Source of the DNA: Pedobacter panaciterrae
GTDB taxonomy: Bacteria; Bacteroidota; Bacteroidia; Sphingobacteriales; Sphingobacteriaceae
DNA: 64,000 nucleotides
Direction: 5' to 3'
Assembly (NCBI RefSeq): GCF_001636695.1
Contig: NZ_LGEL01000010.1
Location: 62,001-126,000 of the forward strand
Position 1 is the first letter of the stretch; every line of letters begins with the position of its first letter. The translations under genes and the position numbers were made by a program. Shown here one piece after another: positions 17,860 to 25,649 of the stretch. Under the pieces are notes generated by a model. The model was not told where the DNA came from. It worked only from the letters and a program-made list of their open reading frames with translations, and did no database searches.

Positions 17860-19068
17860 CAAAGCTTCTATAGGATCTAATTTCGATGCCTTCAGTGCAG
17901 GGTAATAACCAAAAAATATTCCTGTTATTGCACAAACCAAAAAGGAGATTACAATAGAAAACTCAGAAATCACAGTCGGCCAGTTCAGCATAGAAGGAAC
18001 AACAATAGCTGCTGTTATGCCCAGCAAAACTCCAATAATACCGCCTGTTATACTGATCATAACCGCTTCTATCAGAAATTGCAGCAAAATATCAATACCT
18101 CTTGCACCAATTGACATTCTCAGACCTATTTCCCGGGTACGTTCAGTTACAGAAACGTACATGATATTCATAATACCAATCCCACCAATCACAAGCGAGA
18201 TACTCGCAACTGCAGTTAGTAAAGCGGTCATCATGCTGCTTGTTGAATTCATCATCGTCATTAGCTCAGCCTGGGTCCTTACCTGAAAGTCGTTATCCTG
18301 TCCCTCTCTTAAACGATGTGAAGCTCTTAAAATGGTGTTGATTTCTGCAACCGCAGCATCTGATGCATCCTCACTTGTGGCCGAAGCATAAACCTGATTG
18401 AAATAGATAGAAGAGGTAATTCTTTTCTGTACAGTAGTATAAGGCGCAATAATAATGTCGTCCTGATCCTGGCCAAAATTGCTGGTCCCCTTAGGAACCA
18501 GTGTACCGATCACCTGGAAAGGAATTTTTCCAAAACGTATAATCTTACCTATAGGGTCGTCTCCATTGGGGAACAGGTTATCTACAACTGTTTTACCCAA
18601 AAGGCAAACTTTTGCAGATGACCTCACATCCTGATCAGAAAATATAATTCCATCCTGAACAACTAACTTCCGGATGTCAAGATATTCGGGAGATACTCCC
18701 TGAATAGAGGTAGGCCAGTTATTTGCTCCATTAATGGATTGTCCGCTTGAATTGACCAGTGGTGAGATTTCTGCAATATCCACCGCCCCGGCTTTTAATG
18801 CATCAATATCCTTACTGGTTAAGGTTTTTAAACTGCTGCCCATCATTCTGGCGCCACCTGGTTCATTACTGTAAGGCATTATGGTAATCATATTAGAGCC
18901 CATACTTGCAAGTGATGCATTGATGCTTTGTTTAGAGCCTTCACCAATAGACATCATAGTAATTACAGAAGCTACACCGATAATAATTCCAAGCATAGTA
19001 AGCAAGGCACGTAATTTATTGCGTTGCAATGCTTTTATCGCCAGTCTGATAAGATTTATAATCTTCAT
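17848..19068 (-). CDS. MacB-like ABC transporter permease (FtsX family)
   Basis: The first membrane helix (about 20-42, ALLTMLGIIIGVASVITMMSIG) is followed by a large periplasmic MacB core domain (about 45-265) and three C-terminal helices (about 280-302, 328-355, 370-392) with the FtsX-type TREIGLRMSIGARGIDILLQFLIEA. The protein ends in EALRYE, as many MacB-type permeases do. In E. coli ATPase and permease are fused in MacB; here they are separate genes. With the adaptor and TolC-type protein it should form a tripartite exporter of macrolide-like compounds, peptides or lipoproteins; the substrate is unknown. Confidence 0.93.
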   Translation of the reverse strand: MKIINLIRLAIKALQRNKLRALLTMLGIIIGVASVITMMSIGEGSKQSINASLASMGSNMITIMPYSNEPGGARMMGSSLKTLTSKDIDALKAGAVDIAEISPLVNSSGQSINGANNWPTSIQGVSPEYLDIRKLVVQDGIIFSDQDVRSSAKVCLLGKTVVDNLFPNGDDPIGKIIRFGKIPFQVIGTLVPKGTSNFGQDQDDIIIAPYTTVQKRITSSIYFNQVYASATSEDASDAAVAEINTILRASHRLREGQDNDFQVRTQAELMTMMNSTSSMMTALLTAVASISLVIGGIGIMNIMYVSVTERTREIGLRMSIGARGIDILLQFLIEAVMISITGGIIGVLLGITAAIVVPSMLNWPTVISEFSIVISFLVCAITGIFFGYYPALKASKLDPIEALRYE

Positions 19069-19092
19069 AACTTATTTCTTTTTTCAATCTTG

Positions 19093-19842
19093 TTAATAAT
19101 CATCAGATACCGGAAGTCCGGCAAGTGCCTCACTTGCCGATCTGCGCTTGGTATTTTGAGTGTCTTTCACAACCCTTCCATCCTTCAGCATTACAGTCCG
19201 GCTGCTAAAGGCTGCTATATCAGGCTCATGTGTAACAAACACAATCGTTTTCCCGTTTTGATTCAGATCCTGCATCAGCGACATGATCTCATAGGAGGTC
19301 CTGGTATCCAGATTTCCTGTGGCCTCATCAGCCAGAATCATAACGGGTTCATTAACCAATGCTCTTGCAATGGCAACACGCTGCTGCTGCCCTCCCGACA
19401 ATTGGTTTGGAGTATGGTCAAACCGATCTCCTAACTTCACTGCCTCAAGTGCAGCAATGGCCCTGTCTTTACGCTCTTTGGCTCCAATCGCAGGATTATA
19501 CATTAGCGGAAGCTCAACATTTTCTAGCGCTGTAGTTCTGGGAAGCAGGTTGTACGCCTGGAAAACAAAGCCAATTTTGGTATTCCTCAATCTGGCCAGT
19601 TCGTCTCTGGACAGGTCTTTAATATTTACATTATCAAGCATGTAAATCCCTTCTGTTGGCTTATCCAAACAGCCCAGCATATTCAGCAATGTGGTTTTAC
19701 CCGAACCGCTACTACCCATAATGGTTAGAAATTCGCCGGCATTTACATCAAAAGAAACGCCTTTCAATGCCCGTACAATCTGGTCGCCCATAACAAACTC
19801 CCTTTTAACGTCGTGGATTTCAAGAATTTTGTTTACGATCAT
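19093..19842 (-). CDS. ABC transporter ATP-binding protein (MacB/LolD type)
   Basis: The Walker A motif is GSSGSGKTT (43-51), the signature LSGGQQQ (148-154) and the Walker B region MILADEA with catalytic Glu173, followed by the H-loop VTHEPD. The length of 249 residues is slightly longer than LolD. It should drive the adjacent FtsX-type permease. Its start overlaps the end of the adaptor gene by 4 bp (ATGA type), so these subunits are translationally coupled. Confidence 0.95.
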   Translation of the reverse strand: MIVNKILEIHDVKREFVMGDQIVRALKGVSFDVNAGEFLTIMGSSGSGKTTLLNMLGCLDKPTEGIYMLDNVNIKDLSRDELARLRNTKIGFVFQAYNLLPRTTALENVELPLMYNPAIGAKERKDRAIAALEAVKLGDRFDHTPNQLSGGQQQRVAIARALVNEPVMILADEATGNLDTRTSYEIMSLMQDLNQNGKTIVFVTHEPDIAAFSSRTVMLKDGRVVKDTQNTKRRSASEALAGLPVSDDY

Positions 19843-21077
19843 CTTCTGCCTCCTCCTGGTCTTTTTGGCATAAACGGACTGGATGCCGCTGCCTGTGCCG
19901 CTGCTGCTTTCTTGGTTTCCGTTCCGGTCACCACCACATCATTCTCACTTAGTCCAGACAATACCTGAACATGTGTATTGTCATCCAAACCAATTTTAAT
20001 CTTTTTCTGAATCAGTTTACTCCCCTCTAACACCCAAACAAAACTTGGTGGGACTGTTGTTACTTCACCCTCTTTAGGTTTGGCCGAGGTATGTTTTTTC
20101 CCACCCATACCACCTTCTTTCCGCATAGATGGATTCCGTACAATTTCATATTGTTTAGCAAGGCTGGAGTCTGGCCTGAACTTTAAAGCCTGGGCTGAAA
20201 TCAGCAATGCGTCATTGATCTCCTTGGTATAAATCACAATATTTGCGGTCATGCCGGGCTTTAATTTTTTGTCATCATTAGGCGCATCAATCAATGTGGT
20301 ATAGGTTACTACATTCGCTGATATCGAGGGCTGAAGACGAATATCCTTTACAGTTCCATTAAAAGTATCGTCAATAAAAGCATCAACTGTGAAAGTAGCA
20401 CGCTGGTCTTTCGAGACATTGCCTATATCAGCCTCATCTACTTTAGCTTGTACCTGCATTTTGGTAATGTCTTTGGCAATGGTGAAAATGGTTGGCGTAT
20501 TGAAACTTGCAGCTACCGTTTGTCCGATACTAACACTTCTGCCCAATACTACACCGTCTATTGGTGAATAAATCTGCGTAAACGATAAGTTTTTTTCTGC
20601 AGCTCTTAATTGTGCTTTTACGTTATTAACACTGGCCTGCGCAGTTTGATAAGAATTAACCGCCAGATCATAGTCCGCTTTACTGATTGATCCTGTTGCG
20701 TAAAGCTGTTTCTGTCTGTCAAAATTTGTTTGCTGATAGGCAGCATTGCTCTGTGCCTGAACCAGACTTGCTTTGGATTGATCAACGGTCGACTGAATCA
20801 GTGTCTTGTCAAGCTCGGCCAGCAACTGGCCTTTTTTAACAACTGAGTTAAAATCCGCATATAAGGCAGAGATCGTTCCTGACACCTGTGTACCTACTGT
20901 TACTGTATCTACCGGCTGTACTGTACCTGTGGCAGTTACGCTGGTCGATATTGCTCCTGTACTCGCTTTCTCTGTAGTAAGTACAACTGGCTGCTCTTTG
21001 GTTCTAAGAAAGAAATACCACACCAAACCGAGTACGACAGCGATGGAGAGAATGATAATAATTTTTTTCGGTTTCAT
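19839..21077 (-). CDS. Periplasmic adaptor (MacA/HlyD family) of a tripartite efflux pump
   Basis: One N-terminal membrane anchor (about 5-24) precedes a biotinyl-lipoyl-like hybrid domain, an alpha-hairpin (QSKASLVQAQSNAAYQQTNFDRQKQLYATGSISKADYD, about 98-135), and beta-barrel and membrane-proximal domains (TFTVDAFIDDTFNGTVKDIRLQPS). An insertion rich in Gly and Lys (about 322-340) and a Gly/Arg-rich C-terminus (RPGGGRR) are extra to the family core. It bridges the MacB-like inner-membrane complex to the TolC-type protein. The gene sits 3 bp after tolC-like and overlaps the ATPase gene. Confidence 0.93.
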   Translation of the reverse strand: MKPKKIIIILSIAVVLGLVWYFFLRTKEQPVVLTTEKASTGAISTSVTATGTVQPVDTVTVGTQVSGTISALYADFNSVVKKGQLLAELDKTLIQSTVDQSKASLVQAQSNAAYQQTNFDRQKQLYATGSISKADYDLAVNSYQTAQASVNNVKAQLRAAEKNLSFTQIYSPIDGVVLGRSVSIGQTVAASFNTPTIFTIAKDITKMQVQAKVDEADIGNVSKDQRATFTVDAFIDDTFNGTVKDIRLQPSISANVVTYTTLIDAPNDDKKLKPGMTANIVIYTKEINDALLISAQALKFRPDSSLAKQYEIVRNPSMRKEGGMGGKKHTSAKPKEGEVTTVPPSFVWVLEGSKLIQKKIKIGLDDNTHVQVLSGLSENDVVVTGTETKKAAAAQAAASSPFMPKRPGGGRR

Positions 21078-21080
21078 AAT

Positions 21081-22424
21081 TTATAGTTTAATGGGTACTC
21101 CAATATAAAATTCATAGATTCTGCTGGCCAGCGCGGCATTGTATTTAGCCTGTATATACGACTGCAGCGCCTGTACATACAGATTTCTTTGCTGGTAAAA
21201 TGCCACCAGATTGGCCGCACCAATTTTTAATTCCTGTGTTGCAATGCGATAAACTTCCTGGTTATATTTCAACTGCTCTGTTGCTGATTGCAGTTGATCA
21301 ATAGAATTATGTGCAGTGATCATAGCCTTTTCTGTCGTAAGCGCCAGAGTGGTTTTTGTATTTTCCAACGTTAAATCGGCCTGCATCCTGTCAATTTTGG
21401 CTTTAGCCACATTAGTTTTATTCTGTCGCTGGGTAAAAATCGGGATGGAAAGCGTAACACCCGCTTGCTGAGAGAAGTTATTGTCAAATTGCCTGAAGGC
21501 ATTATAGATCGTACCATTTGCATAACTGGTTCCAACACTTGCATTTAAACTCAACGTAGGTAAATAGCCAGATTTGGCTTTATCCAGATTCAGATCTGCT
21601 ATCTGAACCCCAAGTGCTGCATTTTTTATTTCAGGACGGTTTAGCATAGCGTACTTCTGAACCGAATCCAACGGCTGTAGCTTTGTATCTGTAATCACCG
21701 TATCTGGCTTTACCACATCAAAATCTTTGCTGTCCGGAAGTTGCAGCAACTGTTTCAGGGTAATTTTATCCTGACGTTCGGCATTTTGAGCAACAACCAG
21801 GTTGTATTTATCTCCGGCCAGCTGCGCCTCAAATTGTGCTACATCTTTTTTGGCAACGGAGCCTACCCGGAATTGATCCTGGGTCTGTTTCAGTTGTGCT
21901 TCTGACGTTTTCACCAGATCCTCATTATAAATGATACTTTCCTTATCCAGTAAAATACTCAGGTAAGCTTGTGTGATCTGCAGCGTAATGTCGTTCTCAT
22001 TCTCCAGAATGTTAAAGTTTGCAGATTGAACTGATAACTCCTTTTGCTTGATATCCTGTTTTAAATATCCTCCTTTATACAAAGTCCAGGACGAGGTAAC
22101 ACCGTAAGAACCGGTAACACCCACGGCCGGACTCGATGAATTTGGATTCAGATTATAATGGTTGAACGACTGGGACGCTGAGCCATATAAATCGGGCAGC
22201 ACAGCTGATTTGGCCAATAGCGCATCCTGCTCAGCGCTTTTTTTGTCTAAGCGCAGTCCCCTCAACTGCAGGTTATTGCTTTTTGCATATTCCAGGCAAT
22301 TGCTCAAATCCCACACCTCTGGAATGGGCTTTAATGCCTGATCCTGACTGTAGCCTTTTACAAAAGGAAATAGCAGCAGTAAAAAAAGCAAACTTTTGAT
22401 CTTGAATTGTGGCATATCCTTCAT
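21081..22424 (-). CDS. TolC family outer-membrane efflux protein
   Basis: A signal peptide (about 1-26) is followed by two OEP repeats of long coiled-coil hairpins (NILENENDITLQITQAYLSILLDKE; DLTLENTKTTLALTTEKAMITAH), as in TolC channels that trimerise and span outer membrane and periplasm. The 447-residue length is normal. It is the first gene of the minus-strand pump series and is divergent from the kinase/LytTR pair at 22599 across a 174-bp spacer, so that pair is a good candidate regulator. Confidence 0.93.
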   Translation of the reverse strand: MKDMPQFKIKSLLFLLLLFPFVKGYSQDQALKPIPEVWDLSNCLEYAKSNNLQLRGLRLDKKSAEQDALLAKSAVLPDLYGSASQSFNHYNLNPNSSSPAVGVTGSYGVTSSWTLYKGGYLKQDIKQKELSVQSANFNILENENDITLQITQAYLSILLDKESIIYNEDLVKTSEAQLKQTQDQFRVGSVAKKDVAQFEAQLAGDKYNLVVAQNAERQDKITLKQLLQLPDSKDFDVVKPDTVITDTKLQPLDSVQKYAMLNRPEIKNAALGVQIADLNLDKAKSGYLPTLSLNASVGTSYANGTIYNAFRQFDNNFSQQAGVTLSIPIFTQRQNKTNVAKAKIDRMQADLTLENTKTTLALTTEKAMITAHNSIDQLQSATEQLKYNQEVYRIATQELKIGAANLVAFYQQRNLYVQALQSYIQAKYNAALASRIYEFYIGVPIKL

Positions 22425-22535
22425 TTAATTCTTCGTTAACTGATCAAAACAACGTTTATTCGTGCTTTAAAAAAAACACAATAGACCGGCTACGGGAATA
22501 TACCGACGGAGAGCATGTTTGAACCGATGGAAAGA

Positions 22536-22567
22536 TTTGGACATGTCCGTAGTGGTTAACTACCTTG
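22536..22567 (+). promoter_or_regulatory. Candidate promoter and inverted repeats between tolC-like gene and kinase
   Basis: TTTG (22536-22539), 21 nt, then TACCTTG (22561-22567) resembles the Bacteroidota promoter. A perfect 10-bp palindrome GGACATGTCC (22539-22548) lies in the spacer, and GTAGT/ACTAC (22549-22553/22559-22563) forms an inverted repeat overlapping the -7 box. These could be binding sites for the adjacent regulator. Confidence 0.35.
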
Positions 22568-22598
22568 TACCTATCTATTCATATGCAAAATTTAATTA

Positions 22599-23690
22599 AT
22601 GAATATACATAAAAATCGAACCTATATCACCATATCCCTGCACTTCCTGCTATGGATGCTTTTTACTTTTGTGCTGCTGTTTTATCAGCCTTTGTCATGG
22701 AGTATTACCCTTCCATTTCAGTTTTGGATTAAGCAGGGACTGGTATTGGTACTACTGATCATTGTGTTCTATTTTAATAGTTATGTGCTGGTGCCACAAC
22801 TCCTGCTTAAGAACAATACCCTCTGGTTTTTGATCATCATTATCGGTATGGCCGTACTGGCCGGTCCGCTCATTAAAATTGCCGATAATTTGCTTCATTT
22901 GCCTGAGCTTATGGACAAAGCGTTTAATCAACTGGGTGTAGCACGACCTCCTAAAAGAGGCAATAAGCTGGATATGTTCCTGCTGATGATGATCCTCCTT
23001 ATTGCCGGAATAAGCACAAGCTTAACCCTGATTCAAAAATGGCAGGCTGATAAACAGCTCAGGGAATCCCTGGAAAAGGAAAAGATAGGGTCTGAGCTAT
23101 CGTTTTTAAAAGCTCAGATCAATCCTCATTTCTTTTTTAATACCTTAAACAACATCTACGCATTAACTCATGTCGATGTAGATAAATCAAGAAAAGCGCT
23201 GCACAAGCTATCCCGGATGATGCGTTACCTTCTTTATGAAACCCAGTCAGGCATAACCCCGCTCAGCAAGGAGGTTTCTTTTATTGTAGATTATATCGAA
23301 CTCATGAAATTACGGTTAAACGACACAACTACAGTGGTGTTTGAAGAGCCCGTACTTAAGCATGATCCTCAGATAGCGCCAATGCTGTTTCTTCCTTATA
23401 TTGAAAATGCCTTTAAATATGGGATCAGTACAACTGAACCATCCATAATATCGATATCGCTTGAATTACAGGACAAGCGACTCACAATGGTCATAAAAAA
23501 TTCCATTTTCAAAAACAATGCGATAACAGCCGACGAATATGGTGGAATTGGATTAAGCAACACCAAAAGGAGGCTTGATTTGTTATATCCCGGCAGACAT
23601 ATCTTTAGTGCTGAAACCACGGACGATGCCAAAACATTTATTGTTAAATTAAACCTGACCCTCGATGACACTGAGTTGTATAGCAGTTGA
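22599..23690 (+). CDS. LytS/YehU-type sensor histidine kinase
   Basis: Four membrane helices (about 10-30, 43-65, 75-92, 125-145) lead into a His_kinase domain with phosphoacceptor His177 in QINPHFFFNTLNNIYAL, LPYIENAFKYGIS and GGIGLSNTKRRLDLLYP. As in the kinase at 13123 there is no periplasmic sensor domain. The gene overlaps its LytTR regulator by 26 bp. Because it is divergent from the tolC-like gene, it probably controls the efflux operon, perhaps by sensing transporter state as with Bce-type systems; this is inference. Confidence 0.93.
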   Translation: MNIHKNRTYITISLHFLLWMLFTFVLLFYQPLSWSITLPFQFWIKQGLVLVLLIIVFYFNSYVLVPQLLLKNNTLWFLIIIIGMAVLAGPLIKIADNLLHLPELMDKAFNQLGVARPPKRGNKLDMFLLMMILLIAGISTSLTLIQKWQADKQLRESLEKEKIGSELSFLKAQINPHFFFNTLNNIYALTHVDVDKSRKALHKLSRMMRYLLYETQSGITPLSKEVSFIVDYIELMKLRLNDTTTVVFEEPVLKHDPQIAPMLFLPYIENAFKYGISTTEPSIISISLELQDKRLTMVIKNSIFKNNAITADEYGGIGLSNTKRRLDLLYPGRHIFSAETTDDAKTFIVKLNLTLDDTELYSS

Positions 23691-24390
23691 TGATGAACCG
23701 TTAGCCCTTGGGCTTCTCTGTAGTTTTATTGAACAAACGCCTTTTCTGAAACTGGCAGGAAGTTTTTCGAGTGGAATAAAGGCCTTAGAGGCCCTGCATG
23801 AGCAAAGCATAGACCTTATTTTTCTGGACATTCAAATGCCGGATTTAACTGGCATCCAACTGGCAAGAACTCTGGGGAATAAACCTGGAAATGCCAAACC
23901 CAGGGTAATATTTACTACCGCTTTTAACAATTATGCAATAGAGGGGTATAAGGTTGATGCGCTGGACTATCTTTTAAAGCCATACGATTATGAGGAATTC
24001 TTAAAGGCAGCAAACAAGGCCAAAACCTATACTGAGATGTTAAGCACCAAACAAACAGCTCCTGATCATGAAGAATATATTTTTCTTAAAGTCGAATATC
24101 AGCTGGTTAGGGTAGCCATAAAGGACATAGTTTATATTGAGGGATTAAAAGATTACGCAAAGATCCATCTCGTTAATGATGCCAGACCCATTCTGTCTTT
24201 AATTACCTTAAAATCACTGGAAGAAAAACTACCGGCCCGCCTGTTTATGAGGGTACACCGCTCTTTTATTATTTCCCTTGAAAAAATTGATGCAGTTACC
24301 AAAAATACAGTGCAGATCGGGGGTATAAACATCACAATCGGCGAACAGTATAAAGACGAAATGAAGCAATTCCTAAGCAATTGGCTATAA
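23665..24390 (+). CDS. LytTR-type response regulator
   Basis: The receiver has AVDDEPLAL at 7-15 and phosphoacceptor Asp55 in FLDIQMPD. The LytTR domain (about 135-240) contains IVYIEGLKDYAKI and RLFMRVHRSFIISLEKID. It differs enough from the regulator at 12415 that the two pairs may bind different sites. The start overlaps the kinase gene by 26 bp. The end overlaps the convergent hydrolase gene by 6 bp, leaving no room for a separate terminator. Confidence 0.93.
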   Translation: MTLSCIAVDDEPLALGLLCSFIEQTPFLKLAGSFSSGIKALEALHEQSIDLIFLDIQMPDLTGIQLARTLGNKPGNAKPRVIFTTAFNNYAIEGYKVDALDYLLKPYDYEEFLKAANKAKTYTEMLSTKQTAPDHEEYIFLKVEYQLVRVAIKDIVYIEGLKDYAKIHLVNDARPILSLITLKSLEEKLPARLFMRVHRSFIISLEKIDAVTKNTVQIGGINITIGEQYKDEMKQFLSNWL

Positions 24391-25224
24391 ACCAATATTT
24401 TTACTGGCTTTAATCTCCTTAGTTAGCCTGTTTACTTCTCTTATCAGCAAAGGAATACCCGGATAAACCATATCATGTCCGTATCCCTGCAACTCGTGCA
24501 GCACTGTAGCTTTATGTCCTGCTAGTTTCATCATCCTTGCCAGATAGGCGTTTTCTTCATAGCGGCCCAGCATTTCCATCTCTCTGTCGCCGGTCAGCAA
24601 CAACATTGGCGGCGCTGTAGGGCGAACATGGTACAGAGGAGCATATTCATCAATTATAGGCTGAGTATCTTTTATTTTGCGCTCTTGTCTCACGGTAAAA
24701 TGAGTAATGGCTTGTCCGCTAAACGGAATCAATCCGGCTATCGAGTCGGCATCTATACTGTATTTGGCAAGATATTTTTTATCTAAGGTCAGCATCATCC
24801 CAAGGTAGCCTCCGGCTGAATGACCTGAGACAAAAATAAGCTTGTTACTTCCTCCATAATTCGCAATGTTATTAAAAGTCCATGCCACAGATGCTGTTGC
24901 ATCTTCAATAATATCTTTAACAAGCACCTTAGGAGACAATCTATAACCTACGGCAACTACAATAAAACCCTTTTCAAGCAGTTCTCTTGGTATTTCTTTA
25001 TTACCACCTGTAAGGCTTCCGCCATGAAACCAGACTATTGTTGAACTGTTCGACCTATTTGTAGGGTAATACACATCAAGCTTACATCTTTCCTCACGGT
25101 AGGCATTTGCCCTGGTCGAAGCCGGGTAATAGCTGATGTCTTTCTTTGTTTCATAAATTGTTTCCTGAGCAAATGCCCGGGCAGTTACAAAAACACAGAA
25201 CAGAAATAATAGTATTTTTCTCAT
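24385..25224 (-). CDS. Secreted alpha/beta hydrolase (carboxylesterase/BD-FAE-like)
   Basis: A signal peptide (about 1-19, ARAFA-Q) precedes an alpha/beta-hydrolase fold. The oxyanion motif HGGS is at 67-70, the nucleophile is Ser136 in GHSAGG, and the probable acid and base are Asp213 (TGDREME) and His250 (GYGHDM). This is the esterase/lipase family that includes arylformamidase-like and carbohydrate-esterase-like members. The substrate is unknown; deacetylation of glycans would suit the neighbouring glycosidases but is a guess. The gene is monocistronic. Confidence 0.85.
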   Translation of the reverse strand: MRKILLFLFCVFVTARAFAQETIYETKKDISYYPASTRANAYREERCKLDVYYPTNRSNSSTIVWFHGGSLTGGNKEIPRELLEKGFIVVAVGYRLSPKVLVKDIIEDATASVAWTFNNIANYGGSNKLIFVSGHSAGGYLGMMLTLDKKYLAKYSIDADSIAGLIPFSGQAITHFTVRQERKIKDTQPIIDEYAPLYHVRPTAPPMLLLTGDREMEMLGRYEENAYLARMMKLAGHKATVLHELQGYGHDMVYPGIPLLIREVNRLTKEIKASKNIGL

Positions 25225-25407
25225 AATGAATGTGAGTTAATAATTTTTAATGATAATTCATAAAAACCTTTGTATCAAATTTGATCTATTTTGCTAAATC
25301 GCTTTATTTTCTTTTAATTTAGGTTTTGTATAGCACGTTCCGTCATTGTTATAGTATGGCTATAGTATGATTATAGTAATGTCGTCATTTCAAAATTTCG
25401 ATATTTC

Positions 25408-25476
25408 GTCATCTCGACGATAGGAGAGATCTCTTGAATAGCATAACCAAGAGATCTCTCCTATCGTCGAGATGAC
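25408..25476. repeat. Palindromic repeat element, perfect 29-nt arms
   Basis: Left arm 25408-25436 (GTCATCTCGACGATAGG, then AGAGATCTCTTG) and right arm 25448-25476 are perfect reverse complements around an 11-nt loop. The same half-site recurs near 552, 39559 and 50039. Confidence 0.9.
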
Positions 25477-25504
25477 GGAGTGAGTGCCGAGATGACGGAA
25501 ATAT

Positions 25505-25538
25505 CGAAATGATGGAAATGTCGAAATGATAGAAATGT
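25505..25538. repeat. 17-nt tandem repeat beside the palindrome
   Basis: CGAAATGATGGAAATGT (25505-25521) is followed directly by a copy with one change (25522-25538). Two looser GAGATGACGGA-type copies lie between it and the palindrome, so the array seems to grow from the palindrome arm. Confidence 0.75.
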
Positions 25539-25649
25539 CGACATGGCGAATATTGGAATGGGGGAATAACGGAGCAAGAGAATGTTAATATAACGCAACA
25601 AGAGAACATCGCATTACAGGCAGCATTATAAACAAGTACTAACAACCAA

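Larger units (their letters stand above)
25225..25649. other. 425-bp spacer between hydrolase and GH92 genes
   Basis: The spacer holds the palindromic repeat at 25408-25476 with its tandem tail to about 25540 (listed separately). The remaining parts are AT-rich and should contain the divergent promoters, but I find no exact TAnnTTTG box with correct spacing for either gene. No ORF here looks real. Confidence 0.6.

Noticed and set aside
25409-25645. 78-codon minus-strand ORF
   Set aside because: It lies on the palindrome and its tandem tail; its sequence is the translated repeat, not a protein.
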